Assembly (NCBI RefSeq): GCF_020524355.2
Contig: NZ_CP129019.1
Coordinates: 868,001 to 932,000, forward strand
Source of the DNA: Mesobacillus subterraneus
GTDB lineage: Bacteria > Bacillota > Bacilli > Bacillales > Cytobacillaceae
Length of the DNA: 64,000 nt
Reading direction: 5' to 3'
Made by a program: the position numbers and the translations under genes. Shown here piece after piece: positions 47,101 through 56,715 of the stretch (positions within the stretch are counted from its first letter, which is position 1; each line of letters begins with the position of its first letter). The notes beneath the pieces were generated by a model, which saw only the letters and a program-made list of their open reading frames with translations, was not told the DNA's origin and searched no databases.

Positions 47101-48768
47101 ATGAAACAAGCAGATGTAATCATTGTAGGCAGTGGGATTGCCGCACTGCAATTGGCCAATAAATTAGCAAAGAGTTTAAATGTGATTATTCTCACAAAGA
47201 TGGATATGACTTCAGGTAACTCCTACCTTGCCCAGGGAGGGGTTGCTGCTGCGGTTTCTCCGAGCGATGACCCCTACTTCCATTATCTCGACACAATGGA
47301 GGCGGGAGCTCATCATAATAGTGCTGAAGCTGTACTTGAAATGACCAAAAAAGCGCCGGAGTTAATCAAAGGATTATGGCAATCAGGCTGCAGCTTTGAT
47401 GAAGATGGAAAAGGAAAATTGCTTCTCGGAATGGAAGGAGCTCACAGTGAAAAGAGGATTGTCCACAGCGGCGGGGATGCAACCGGTAGGCATATGGTCG
47501 AATTTTTGCTCTCGAATCTGGATGCTAATATTTCAATAGAACAATCCACATTTGTATATGAGTTAATTTTAGACAATGAGGTAAATCGTTGTATTGGTGT
47601 TAAAGCAAAGCGTATGGACGGAACGAATGAAGTATATCTTGCTCCCCGCGTTGTCCTTGCTACTGGCGGATGCGGGCAGGTCTTTGCTTTTACCTCTAAT
47701 GCCGAGACTGCAACCGGTGATGGAATGGCGCTGGCATACAGGGCAGGTGCTGAGCTTGTCGACATGGAATTTGTGCAGTTCCATCCTACGCTTCTTTATG
47801 TGGATGGAAAGACAAAAGGTCTTATTTCGGAAGCAGTAAGGGGTGAAGGTGCCGTACTTGTAACCGATGAAGGCACGCGGATCATGGAGGGGATTCATCC
47901 GTTGAAGGATCTGGCGCCGCGGCATATTGTCTCGCAAACCATTTATGACTATTCCCGAAGAGGAATTCGAATCTATCTGGATATCACAACTATCCATGAT
48001 TTCAGCAGCCGCTTCCCAACAATCAGCAAGCTTTGTACTGAGCATGGAATAAATATTGGAAAAGGCATGATTCCTGTGGTTCCTGGGAGCCATTTTATCA
48101 TGGGCGGGATCAAGACCGATTTGCAGGGCTAAACAAGCATCCCTGGACTATTTGCAATCGGTGAAGCGGCATGTACAGGAATACACGGAGCAAATAGACT
48201 GGCGAGCAATTCCTTATTAGAAGGCATGTTTGTTGGCGGTAATCTTGCGGATTGGCTCAACAGCGATCAAGCTGCCGAACGGGATGTAGCAAGAAATACT
48301 TGGATCCATAGTCAAACCGCTTATAGAGCAGACAACATTATGCCGAGCCAAGATCAAACTGTTTCAAGCTCGGCTATGCTGGAATGCCTTAATCAAACAG
48401 TTTTCAGTGGCGAGCTCCCTGATATTTCCTCCTTAAAACAAACAATGATGGACCGGACAGGGATTGTCCGTACAAAGGAATTACTGATCTTACAGAATGA
48501 GTGGCTCGCGCAGTTCGGCCTGGATGAATGGCTAGAGGTTAGTCTGGACCATTTGGATACACATGAATTAAATAGGCTCTTCATGTATATCACTGCATCT
48601 TTAATAACAAAGGCTGCCATGGAGCGGACGGAAAGCAGGGGCGGGCACTACCGAGAAGATTTCCCGCATGAGGATAACGCCAATTGGATGAAGAAACAAA
48701 TCATCCATCAACGAAAAAACGTAAAGGATGGTAAGCATGAATTCAATCAAACTGCGCTTGCTACTTGA
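47101..48768 (+). pseudogene. nadB: L-aspartate oxidase, interrupted by an in-frame TAA
   Basis: NadB oxidises aspartate to iminoaspartate for quinolinate synthesis. It has the FAD motif DVIIVGSGIAALQLANKL, SYLAQGGVAAAVSP, HSGGDATGRHM and, after the break, [20 protein letters not shown] and [20 protein letters not shown]. The only break is TAA at 48130-48132, in KTDLQG-stop-TSIPG; homologues have a polar residue such as Gln, Arg or Lys. The frame continues to a normal end (555 codons). GGC CAA would become GGC TAA by one C-to-T change. NAD auxotrophy by real nadB loss is known in bacteria, so both explanations are open. Confidence 0.92.
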
Positions 48769-49624
48769 ACAATTTTTTATTGAAGATATTGGTGAACGTG
48801 ATGTCACCAGTGAACTGATTTTCGGAAAAGAAAATAGAGGAAGTCTCGTTTTAATCACCAAGGATGAAGGGATTTTCTGTGGTGAGCAAATCATCCATAC
48901 AGGCTTCAGGCTGCTTGATGAGAGCAGTCAGATTACCCTGAATGTGAAAGATGGAGATAATGTTGTGAAAGGTCAGGAACTTGCCGTGATCTCCGGCAGG
49001 GTTTCCGATTTGCTTAAAGCGGAAAGAGTCGTGCTGAATCTTGTACAGCGGATGAGCGGGATTGCGACCAAAACGAATGAGGCTGTCAGCGTATTGCACA
49101 GCGCAAAAACGAGAATCTGTGATACACGCAAAACTACACCGGGTCTAAGGATGCTTGAGAAGTATGCAGTTCGGTGCGGAGGAGGCTTCAATCACCGTTA
49201 TGGGCTTTATGACGCTGTGATGATCAAGGATAACCACATCTCATTCGCAGGCTCAATCAGCAATGCCGTTGAAGCAGTGAGATCAAATCTTGACCATATG
49301 GTAAAGGTTGAAGTGGAGATCGAAACGAAAGACCAGTTACATGAAGCAATTGCTTCAAGGGTTGACTGCATCATGTTTGATAACAGGACCCCAGAACAAA
49401 TCGCAGAATGGATCGGCAATGTTCCAGCAGGAATTTTAACAGAAGCATCTGGAGGCATTACGCTCGATAACCTCCATAGCTATAGAGATTGCGGTGTGGA
49501 TTATATTTCTCTTGGATTCCTTACGCACTCTGTAAAATCAATGGATATTAGCGCAAAAGTGATGGCTGAAACGAAAGGGGTTGAAGCATATGAATATATT
49601 GGAGGCGCTCGAAGCGAAATCTAA
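48737..49624 (+). CDS. nadC: Quinolinate phosphoribosyltransferase (nicotinate-nucleotide pyrophosphorylase)
   Basis: NadC turns quinolinate and PRPP into nicotinate mononucleotide. The 295-aa protein has [47 protein letters not shown] (substrate arginine and lysines) and [14 protein letters not shown]. The ATG at 48737 follows AAGGATGG. It overlaps the end of nadB by 32 bases and the start of nadA by 35 bases. Confidence 0.95.
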   Translation: MNSIKLRLLLEQFFIEDIGERDVTSELIFGKENRGSLVLITKDEGIFCGEQIIHTGFRLLDESSQITLNVKDGDNVVKGQELAVISGRVSDLLKAERVVLNLVQRMSGIATKTNEAVSVLHSAKTRICDTRKTTPGLRMLEKYAVRCGGGFNHRYGLYDAVMIKDNHISFAGSISNAVEAVRSNLDHMVKVEVEIETKDQLHEAIASRVDCIMFDNRTPEQIAEWIGNVPAGILTEASGGITLDNLHSYRDCGVDYISLGFLTHSVKSMDISAKVMAETKGVEAYEYIGGARSEI

Positions 49625-50696
49625 GATGCTTCCTGATAAATATAAAAATATGTCTGTCCAGGAACTGGAGGACATGATCAAGAGTATTAAGGAGAAAATG
49701 GGCAACAAGCTCTTTATTCCTGGACATCATTATCAAAAAGATGAAGTCATTCAATTTGCCGATGCGACTGGAGATTCATTGAAATTGGCCCAGCTGTCGG
49801 AAGAGAACAAAGAAGCGGAACATATTGTGTTCTGCGGCGTCCATTTCATGGCTGAAACGGCGGATATTTTAACGACCGAAAGCCAGAAGGTCTACCTGCC
49901 TGATATGAGGGCGGGCTGCTCGATGGCGGATATGGCTGATATACATCAGACAGAAAGAGCCTGGGATTTCCTCCAGGTCCTGTTTGGGGATACTATTTTG
50001 CCATTAACATATGTGAACTCGACTGCAGCGATAAAATCATTTGTCGGAGCTAATGGCGGAGCAACGGTGACGTCTTCCAACGCTGAGAAGATGGTACGCT
50101 GGGCTTTTTCAAAAAAAGAACGACTGCTTTTCCTTCCAGATCAGCATTTAGGCAGGAATACTGCTTTTAATATTGGTGTCCATCTTGACGAAATGGCTGT
50201 TTACAACCCGATTGAGAATATCCTTGAATTTGATGGTCCGCTGGAAAAAGTGAAGGTTATACTCTGGAAGGGGCATTGCTCTGTTCATGAGAATTTCACG
50301 GTTGAAAATATCAGTCATGTCCGTGATACATACCCGGACATGAAGATCATTGTTCATCCTGAATGCTCACGTGAAGTTGTTGCGTTGTCAGATATGGCAG
50401 GCTCCACAAATTATATTATTGAAGCAATCGAAGCATCCCCTGCCGGCTCATCCTGGGCAGTCGGAACAGAAATGAACTTGGTAAACCGACTGATTTCACA
50501 GCATCCCGATAAAAAAATTATTTCCCTGAACCCTCATATGTGCCCATGCCTGACAATGAACAGAATTGATCTGCAGCATCTTGCTTGGAGCCTTGAATCG
50601 GTAATCCAGGGTCAGGAAATTAATCTTATAAAAGTAGATCAACAAACAGCATTCAATGCGAAGCTTGCCCTTAATCGAATGCTTGAGCAATCTTAA
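49590..50696 (+). CDS. nadA: Quinolinate synthase
   Basis: NadA condenses iminoaspartate with dihydroxyacetone phosphate using a [4Fe-4S] cluster. The 368-aa protein shows [49 protein letters not shown] and CPCLTMN, containing the likely cluster cysteines. I prefer the ATG at 49590 (MNILEAL), nine bases after AAAGGGG, over TTG at 49581. A terminator follows directly. Confidence 0.96.
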   Translation: MNILEALEAKSKMLPDKYKNMSVQELEDMIKSIKEKMGNKLFIPGHHYQKDEVIQFADATGDSLKLAQLSEENKEAEHIVFCGVHFMAETADILTTESQKVYLPDMRAGCSMADMADIHQTERAWDFLQVLFGDTILPLTYVNSTAAIKSFVGANGGATVTSSNAEKMVRWAFSKKERLLFLPDQHLGRNTAFNIGVHLDEMAVYNPIENILEFDGPLEKVKVILWKGHCSVHENFTVENISHVRDTYPDMKIIVHPECSREVVALSDMAGSTNYIIEAIEASPAGSSWAVGTEMNLVNRLISQHPDKKIISLNPHMCPCLTMNRIDLQHLAWSLESVIQGQEINLIKVDQQTAFNAKLALNRMLEQS

Positions 50697-50700
50697 TCTA

Positions 50701-50730
50701 GAATCCTTCCCTGACCGGGGAGGATTTTAT
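50701..50730 (+). terminator. Terminator of nadBCA
   Basis: AATCCTTCCC pairs with GGGGAGGATT (one G-U) around TGACC, followed by TTATTATTG. Confidence 0.8.
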
Positions 50731-50791
50731 TATTGTTAATCAGGGAATTATAAAATTATTTAAGTGTGGATAACTACATGAAGTTTTCTTA

Positions 50792-50843
50792 TTCCAGCTC
50801 CAGCGCATGTCGGGGCTGAATGAGGAGCTTGCGCTTTTTATTC
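50792..50843 (+). repeat. Short copy of the dispersed element
   Basis: TTCCAGCTCCAGCGC, TGTCGGGGCTGAATGAGG and GCTTGCGCTTTTT match the ends of the 124-bp element; the middle is deleted. It lies between the nadA terminator and safA. Confidence 0.75.
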
Positions 50844-50973
50844 TGGGAAAAGCTTAATCTCATGCTGAAAAACATATTTATTTACATAGAAGCATAAGTT
50901 TTTTTGAAGATTGTTAGCAAATTGCCCACACCAACATAGAATATATGGACTTATGCCATAGGAGGGAATCAGA

Positions 50974-53025
50974 GTGAAAATCCATATCGTACAGAAAGGG
51001 GATACTCTTTGGAAGATCGCCAAGAAGTACGGCGTGAACTTTGAAGAGCTGAAAAAGATGAACGCGCAGCTCAGCAACCCTGATATGATTATGCCCGGTA
51101 TGAAAATAAAAGTTCCAACCGCTGGAGGAACAGTAAAGAAAGAAGCTCCAATTGCAGGTGGAACGCCTCAAGCAAAAATCAATATGGGTGGCAAAAAGGA
51201 AATGCCAATTGCCAAAGAGAAACCGATGCCAATGCCAGAAGTGAAGAAAGAAGTGCCGAAAGAGGCTCCTGTAAAGGAACAGCCGAAGAAGGAAGCGCCT
51301 GTTAAACCATATAAACCTAAAATGCCAGTGCAAATCAAGCCGGAGATTGATATCAACAATTATTATATGATGAATATGGCTAATATGCAGCTCCCGCCAC
51401 AGCCACAGCCTAAACCACAGCCGAAGCCGCAGCTCCCGCCCAAGCCAGACAATATTTTCCCAGAAGTTAAACCAGAGGTAAAACCTGAAGTGAAGCCTGA
51501 GGTCAAGGCGCCAGTCAAGCAGCAGATTAAACCACAGGTAAAGCAAGAGGTAAAGCCTCAGCTGCCAAAAGCTGAGATGAAACCAAATGTAAAACCACAA
51601 ATAAAGCCTGAGATAAAAATTGAAAAGAATGATTTCATGGATGAATCACCATCTATGATGCCATTCGTTCAAGGAGGTTACCAGCAGCCGATGATCCCTT
51701 ATCCTTATAACTGTTATCCAGGTGCGCCTTCGATGACAGGTCCCGCATATGGACACCCAGGACAGCAAATGCCATACCCTCAGGTACAGGGAATGTCCCA
51801 GTACCCAGGGATGATGCCAAATATGGCAATGCCAGCCGAAGGTATGGAATCATCATCCTTTGCTCAGATGCAAATGCCATTGAGCCCTGATATGGAAGGG
51901 AATTTGCCTCATTATGGGGCACCACAAATGACAGGTCCTACTTTCCATGGTGTACCTATTTCACCTGTAATGCCTGGGTCCGGTTACTGCCCTCCGCATG
52001 AGCAGGGTTTTCAGCAACACATGCCATATATGCCTCAGGTACCGGGAGCCATGGAGGATCAAATGCCAATGCAGCCACAGGTAGGCGGAATGATGGATAA
52101 TCAATCAATGCCGCAGGTCGGTGGAATGATGGATGACGAATCATCAGAAATGCCAATGCCGCAGATGCCACAAGTTGGAGGAATGATGGATAGTCAAATG
52201 CCGCAGGTCGGTGGAATGATGCAGGGCCAGATGCCACATCAAATGCCACAAGTAGGCGGAATGATGCACAGTCAAATGCCAATGATGCCGCAGGTCGGTG
52301 GAATGATGCAGGGTCAGATGCCACATCAAATGCCGCAGGTCGGTGGAATGATGCAGGGTCAGATGCCACATCAAATGCCGCAGGTCGGTGGAATGATGCA
52401 GGGTCAGATGCCACATCAAATGCCGCAGGTCGGTGGAATGATGCAGGGCCAGATGCCACATCAAATGCCGCAAGTAGGCGGAATGATGGATAATCAGATG
52501 CCAATGATGCCACAGGTGGGCGGAATGATGGATAACCAAATGCCAATGATGCCGCAGGTGGGCGGAATGATGGATAACCAGATGCCGATGATGCCGCAGG
52601 TAGGTGGCATGATGGATAATCAGATGCCGCAGGTAGGTGGCATGATGGATAATCAGATGCCGCAGGTGGGTGGCATGATGGATAATCAAATGCCGCAGGT
52701 AGGCGGAATGATGAAGCAGCCGATGATGCCTAAGCAGGCTGTCCAAGGTGCCGGCAATGATTGTGGCTGCGGCGGTCAGATGGGTAACCCTTATGGGATG
52801 ATGGGTGCAGGCATGCACCATCCACACCACATGCATCAAGGATATCCAGGTATGCATCCATACCACATGCAACAAGGTTTTCAAGGTGCTCAGGGTATGC
52901 AGCCTTACCCACAACAAATGGGCATGGGGCCACAGGGATTCATGAATCCTTATGGAGCAGGTCCGGTGGGTGGATATGGTATGCCGATGCCTCGTTTCGA
53001 AGATGAAGAGAGCAATGAATATTAA
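50974..53025 (+). CDS. safA: SafA, LysM spore coat morphogenetic protein with expanded repeat
   Basis: SafA is a hub of the inner coat and binds SpoVID and cortex peptidoglycan. The N-terminal LysM domain (residues 1-50; KIHIVQKGDTLWKIAKKYGV) is followed by a Lys/Pro/Val linker with PKPQPKPQ and VKPEVKPE repeats. A Met/Pro/Gln/Gly-rich body follows with 16 PQVGGMM units (52075-52713) and a His/Met/Gly-rich tail. At 683 aa it is well above the B. subtilis protein (387 aa). GTG start; AGGAGGG lies upstream. Confidence 0.93.
   Translation: MKIHIVQKGDTLWKIAKKYGVNFEELKKMNAQLSNPDMIMPGMKIKVPTAGGTVKKEAPIAGGTPQAKINMGGKKEMPIAKEKPMPMPEVKKEVPKEAPVKEQPKKEAPVKPYKPKMPVQIKPEIDINNYYMMNMANMQLPPQPQPKPQPKPQLPPKPDNIFPEVKPEVKPEVKPEVKAPVKQQIKPQVKQEVKPQLPKAEMKPNVKPQIKPEIKIEKNDFMDESPSMMPFVQGGYQQPMIPYPYNCYPGAPSMTGPAYGHPGQQMPYPQVQGMSQYPGMMPNMAMPAEGMESSSFAQMQMPLSPDMEGNLPHYGAPQMTGPTFHGVPISPVMPGSGYCPPHEQGFQQHMPYMPQVPGAMEDQMPMQPQVGGMMDNQSMPQVGGMMDDESSEMPMPQMPQVGGMMDSQMPQVGGMMQGQMPHQMPQVGGMMHSQMPMMPQVGGMMQGQMPHQMPQVGGMMQGQMPHQMPQVGGMMQGQMPHQMPQVGGMMQGQMPHQMPQVGGMMDNQMPMMPQVGGMMDNQMPMMPQVGGMMDNQMPMMPQVGGMMDNQMPQVGGMMDNQMPQVGGMMDNQMPQVGGMMKQPMMPKQAVQGAGNDCGCGGQMGNPYGMMGAGMHHPHHMHQGYPGMHPYHMQQGFQGAQGMQPYPQQMGMGPQGFMNPYGAGPVGGYGMPMPRFEDEESNEY
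52075..52713 (+). repeat. Coding repeat in safA: 16 copies of PQVGGMM
   Basis: Sixteen PQVGGMM heptads are separated by short linkers of a few kinds (QGQMPHQM, DNQMPMM, DNQM, HSQMPMM, DSQM). Neighbouring units with the same linker are nearly identical at DNA level, so the block grew by recent tandem duplication and is probably variable between strains. Long open frames on the other strand here follow from the repeat. Confidence 0.93.
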
Positions 53026-53995
53026 CATCAAGAGAGGTGGAGACGATTATTTTTTCAATCGTCTCTTCTCTTATTTATCGAGCGAACTGGAAGTTGAAAT
53101 CAAAGAGATGACTCAATTAAGAGGAAATGTCTATCTGGTTGAAACAGTGAAAACGCGTTTCATTTTAAAAGGATATAGTGATCTGCGGAAGTTAAAAATT
53201 CAACAAGCATTTACTTCGTCTTTGAGAAAATCCGGTTTCGACCATTCATACCGATTTTATAATCAGAATAAAGATCCTCTACAATTCCATGGGTCCTACT
53301 ATGGATTGATTGAATATATAGACCACCACGAAAAGCGTTTTGATTACGGGGTCCATTCTGACAGAGAGAAAGGCGTTGAACTTCTGAATGGCTTCCATGA
53401 CCACACTTCTGTACTTGTTCCTTCGTATGCTGGAATGCTGCCGAAAACAGATTTGCCAAGAAAATGGACACATCGAAAGAATGAATTTGCGAAAAATTTG
53501 CCAAGAATTAATTACTATGTCAATAAAGCCATTACCGAAGAGCTGCTGGAATGGGCGGACTTTTCACTGGCGAATTTTGTGAAATTGAAAGGTGAGCTTG
53601 AAAACAATGCACCAACAATTCTCCATGGGGATGTCGCGCATCACAATTTTCTCCGATCGAAGGAAGGTAAACTGTACTTAATTGATTTTGATTTAATCAG
53701 CTCTGGATCACCAGCTTTTGATATGTTGCAGTATGCAAACCGTATCCTGCCTTTTTTGGATTGGCAGTTCGAATCACTGAAAAAAATAAACCATTTAAAT
53801 AAATGGCTGGATTCTGATGCCTTTTTAGCCGGACTATTGTATCCTGCAGATATTTTAAGGGAATGGAACCGCTTGTTGAGAAACAGAACCCAGACACATC
53901 CGTATAGCCTTGCACCAATCATAGAAATGACTGTTGGTCAGTTTCAGCAAAGGAAACAATTCCAGGAAGAAGTTAAATCAAGATTGGATTATTAG
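53015..53995 (+). CDS. Aminoglycoside-phosphotransferase-fold (CotS/YutH-like) protein
   Basis: The 326-aa protein has the APH fold with catalytic motifs intact: LHGDVAHHNFL (HGDxxxxN, near residue 202) and LIDFDLISSGSP. The nucleotide-binding start (RGNVYLVETVKTRFILKGY) is also present. The ATG at 53015 overlaps the end of safA by 11 bases. CotS-family proteins of this fold are common in spore coats, so a coat role with SafA is likely; the substrate is unknown. Confidence 0.82.
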   Translation: MNINIKRGGDDYFFNRLFSYLSSELEVEIKEMTQLRGNVYLVETVKTRFILKGYSDLRKLKIQQAFTSSLRKSGFDHSYRFYNQNKDPLQFHGSYYGLIEYIDHHEKRFDYGVHSDREKGVELLNGFHDHTSVLVPSYAGMLPKTDLPRKWTHRKNEFAKNLPRINYYVNKAITEELLEWADFSLANFVKLKGELENNAPTILHGDVAHHNFLRSKEGKLYLIDFDLISSGSPAFDMLQYANRILPFLDWQFESLKKINHLNKWLDSDAFLAGLLYPADILREWNRLLRNRTQTHPYSLAPIIEMTVGQFQQRKQFQEEVKSRLDY

Positions 53996-54029
53996 GTATT
54001 TGGACGTATCTGTCAGAATGAAAATCCTG

Positions 54030-54093
54030 CCCCATCCGCACTCTAATAATGAGCATGAAAAAAGTGCTCATTTTAGCTAGGATGGGGGTTTTT
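54030..54093 (+). terminator. Nested hairpin over the lipoprotein ribosome site
   Basis: CCCCATCC (54030-54037) pairs with GGATGGGG (54080-54087), enclosing an inner stem AATGAGCA (54048-54055) with TGCTCATT (54065-54072). Five T follow, so it can act as a terminator for the kinase-like gene. GGATGGGG is also the only good ribosome site for the TTG at 54097, so the same structure could hold down translation. Confidence 0.6.
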
Positions 54094-54096
54094 CAA

Positions 54097-54807
54097 TTGA
54101 ACAAAAAGATGTTGTTCGTACCTTTAGCTTCCTTGCTCACAATAGGACTGACGGCTTGCAATGGAAATGATGAAGCCGCTGTTCAAAGCCAGAATGACGA
54201 TGGCGGTCAGCCACTTGGCTATTACTCGAATGAAAAAGGGAATGAAATTGACGTGATGGATGATCGTGAGGGGGCAATCACGGAAATTTTTGACCATAAT
54301 TTTGGGAAAGAAGGTCAAGCCGCGGAAAACCGGAAACGGGCAATGCTACAATCCAGAGATGAAAACGGCAACCCGCCCAATCCAACGGTTCCCCGATCTG
54401 ACCATGACCATAATTTTTTCCAAAAAGATAATAGATATAGCCGCGGTGATTTAAATTATCATGGACACCTAAGTGAGCGCAGGGGAAGCGGCAAGGCTGG
54501 GATATACTCCAATAATGAACAAGATAACCGGTTGGCTCGCAAAGTAGGGATTGCAGCCGAGTCTGTCGCGAATGTTGATAAAGTCAGGTCCGTGTTATTC
54601 GGCCGAGAAGTAGAGGTGACGGTGACATATAAGGATAAGTCGCTGAAAAAACAAACAGATGAGAAAATTAAAAAGGCTGTACATCCTTATACAGAAGGAA
54701 GAATACTGCGCATCCTTGAGGATGAAGGAACCTTCAGCAGGACAAGGAATATTGATTATGACAAAAGAAATGGGAATCCAAGGGAAAGCATCAACTTCAA
54801 CCCATAA
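54097..54807 (+). CDS. YhcN/YlaJ-type sporulation lipoprotein (CoxA-like)
   Basis: The 236-aa protein starts with a lipoprotein signal, MNKKMLFVPLASLLTIGLTAC, with lipobox LTAC. A hydrophilic Asn/Asp-rich stretch and a C-terminal YhcN/YlaJ domain (RLARKVGIAAESVANVDKVR, EVEVTVTYKD) follow. Such lipoproteins sit in the spore membrane or cortex; CoxA (YrbB) is encoded beside safA in B. subtilis. The TTG at 54097 is nine bases after GGATGGGG; in-frame ATGs at 54049 and 54055 lack ribosome sites. Confidence 0.82.
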   Translation: MNKKMLFVPLASLLTIGLTACNGNDEAAVQSQNDDGGQPLGYYSNEKGNEIDVMDDREGAITEIFDHNFGKEGQAAENRKRAMLQSRDENGNPPNPTVPRSDHDHNFFQKDNRYSRGDLNYHGHLSERRGSGKAGIYSNNEQDNRLARKVGIAAESVANVDKVRSVLFGREVEVTVTYKDKSLKKQTDEKIKKAVHPYTEGRILRILEDEGTFSRTRNIDYDKRNGNPRESINFNP

Positions 54808-54808
54808 T

Positions 54809-54846
54809 AAAATAGAAGGCAGAGTAACCTTTGCCTTCTATTTTTC
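54809..54846 (+). terminator. Terminator after the lipoprotein gene
   Basis: AAATAGAAGGCA pairs with TGCCTTCTATTT around a 10-base loop, followed by T and C. Confidence 0.92.
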
Positions 54847-54937
54847 ATGTTTACTTTAAAAAGGATAAATAAGTTCATTTTGGCTACACTATTAGTGAAA
54901 AAGAACAAATTTTAGCAAATAAGAGAGGTGGACAGCA

Positions 54938-55498
54938 ATGGCTTCAATCAAATTATTAAAAACGTTCAGTACAGCTGTTATACTCCTAATGGGTCTATCA
55001 GGATACAGTTTAGTACTTCAGACAGAGCCAGTTTTTGCTGAGAAGCCTGAAGAAGCAGTCCCTGAAATCAATGAACCTCTTAAGGTCACAATCATTTTGC
55101 AAAGAGTTTATCTTGATGGTGAAATGAGTGAGGAACGTATTGAGGAAACGATTTGGTCAATGGAAGACTTTTGGGCCAAGTATGACGAATGGCAGCTAGT
55201 AGATATGGAAGCGAACAAAGCTGTTTTCAGACTGGACTATGATGATATATCACCGCTATTGAAGGCAAATGGATATTTCGGGTTGTCAGATGAAGGCGTC
55301 CTTACAATCTTCAATGGAAGGCCCGATGGTTCGAACATTATCCAGTCGTTCTTTCAAATCGATCTAGGCAGACTTGAAAGCATTAAACGCGATCAATTGA
55401 AAAAAGGGATTCCAATCAGGAATAAACAATGCTATGAAGAGGTATTGGAGACTTTTAAACCGTATACGGTGAGGGAAAACAGTGAAGAGCCGGGCTGA
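54938..55498 (+). CDS. bofC: BofC, forespore-to-mother-cell signalling regulator
   Basis: BofC is exported from the forespore and restrains SpoIVB, the protease that triggers sigma-K activation. The 186-aa protein has a signal peptide (about residues 1-34, ending VFA), then the BofC body (LKVTIILQRVYLDGEMSEER, SMEDFWAKYDEWQLVDM, YFGLSDEGVLTIFNG). AGAGAGGTGG precedes the ATG. SpoIVFA and SpoIVFB, which act in the same pathway, are encoded at 36.5-38.1 kb. Confidence 0.92.
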   Translation: MASIKLLKTFSTAVILLMGLSGYSLVLQTEPVFAEKPEEAVPEINEPLKVTIILQRVYLDGEMSEERIEETIWSMEDFWAKYDEWQLVDMEANKAVFRLDYDDISPLLKANGYFGLSDEGVLTIFNGRPDGSNIIQSFFQIDLGRLESIKRDQLKKGIPIRNKQCYEEVLETFKPYTVRENSEEPG

Positions 55499-55581
55499 CT
55501 GGCTCTTATTTGTGTTTCCTAAGGATTCGGAGAGAATTTATTACTGGTTAAGAAAGAATAAATTTATCCACTTAAAGTAGT

Positions 55582-55958
55582 GTCTAGCTCCAGCGCCTAG
55601 CCAGTTTTCATCCCTCAATTTCGGTCCTGCCAATGAAGTCAAAGAACGACTTCACTGTCAGGCCTTCCAGCGCTTGTCGGGGCTGAACAAGGCGCTTGCG
55701 CTTTTCTTATTGTCCAGCTCCAGCGCCTAGCCCCTCGAGTCGCTTCGGTCCTGCCAATGAAGTCAAAGAACGACTTCACTGTCAGGCCTTCCAGCGCTTG
55801 TCGGGGCTGACCAAGGCGCTTGCGCTTTTCTTATTGTCCAGCTCCAGCGCCTAGCCCCTCGAGTCGCTTCGGTCCTGCCAATGAAGTCAAAGAACGACTT
55901 CACTGTCAGGCCTTCCAGCGCTTGTCGGGGCTGACCAAGGCGCTTGCGCTTTTCTTAT
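55582..55958 (+). repeat. Three tandem copies of the dispersed element
   Basis: Copy 1 (55582-55710) differs in its first third. Copies 2 (55711-55834) and 3 (55835-55958) are identical over 124 bp. Each has CTCCAGCGCCTAGCC, the perfect hairpin TGAAGTC/GACTTCA inside CCTGCCA...TCAGG, then CCAGCGCTTGTCGGGGCTGA and CCAAGGCGCTTGCGC with TTTTC. The distal part can fold as AGCGC-TTG with CAA-G-GCGCT before the T-run, like a terminator. They fill most of the 556-bp gap between bofC and ruvA; the rest shows no gene. Confidence 0.95.
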
Positions 55959-56054
55959 AAAATGATCATACGTTCGCCTTTTCGCATATTTTTATTCATA
56001 CCTTTTAAAAGAGTATGTTAAAATGAGTTACAGCAAAGCAGAGGGGCGAGAGTA

Positions 56055-56663
56055 TTGTATGAATTCATAAAAGGCACCGTCGATTTTGTCGGTCCTGAAT
56101 ATATAGTAGTAGAAAACAACGGGATTGGGTATCAAATCATGACACCAAATCCATTCGCATTCACGAAAGAAGCGGGTAAAGAGATTTGTATCTATACATA
56201 TCATTATGTCAGAGAAGATCTGATGACCCTCTATGGATTTAAGAATCGTGAGGAAAAAGCACTTTTCACAAGACTCTTGAATGTTTCGGGAATCGGTCCG
56301 AAAGGGGCACTGGCTATCCTTGCTTCAGGAGAACCCGGTCAAGTGGTTCAGGCAGTTGAAAATGAAGATGAATCCTTCCTGGTCAAATTCCCTGGAGTAG
56401 GCAAGAAGACCGCGAGACAAATGATCCTCGATTTAAAGGGGAAGCTGCATGACCTTGTGCCAGATTATTTCCCTAATCTGTTCAATTCGGACGAGGTAGC
56501 AGCAAGCATAAGCCAGTCAACCGAGTTTGATGAGGCTGTGTTGGCACTGAAGGCACTTGGTTACTCTGAAAAAGAAATACGCAAAATCACTCCTGAACTG
56601 AAGAAAGAAACATTGACGACAGACCAATATATCAAGAAAGCATTACAGAGGCTATTAAAGTAA
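56055..56663 (+). CDS. ruvA: Holliday junction DNA-binding protein RuvA
   Basis: RuvA tetramers bind Holliday junctions and direct RuvB. The 202-aa protein has the N-terminal OB fold ([20 protein letters not shown]), two helix-hairpin-helix motifs ([16 protein letters not shown] and [17 protein letters not shown]) and the C-terminal RuvB-binding domain ([18 protein letters not shown]). It starts with TTG after GAGGGGCGAG. ruvB follows after 52 bases. Confidence 0.95.
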   Translation: MYEFIKGTVDFVGPEYIVVENNGIGYQIMTPNPFAFTKEAGKEICIYTYHYVREDLMTLYGFKNREEKALFTRLLNVSGIGPKGALAILASGEPGQVVQAVENEDESFLVKFPGVGKKTARQMILDLKGKLHDLVPDYFPNLFNSDEVAASISQSTEFDEAVLALKALGYSEKEIRKITPELKKETLTTDQYIKKALQRLLK

Positions 56664-56715
56664 CGCTGTGTTAAAAATGATCTGTTAACCAGCTTATAAG
56701 AAGGGTGAGAAACAG

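Noticed and set aside
50914..51600. A 228-codon minus-strand frame opposite the safA N-terminus
   Set aside because: Its Trp/Phe/Arg/Leu-rich product is the antisense of the Lys/Pro repeats; LysM coding on the plus strand is clear.
51956..53031. Long open frames on the minus strand (up to 295 codons) across safA
   Set aside because: They mirror the safA repeat, have His/Leu-rich or Phe-rich low-complexity products and no ribosome site.
55582..55958. Insertion sequence
   Set aside because: No transposase and no clear terminal inverted repeats; units are only 124 bp.
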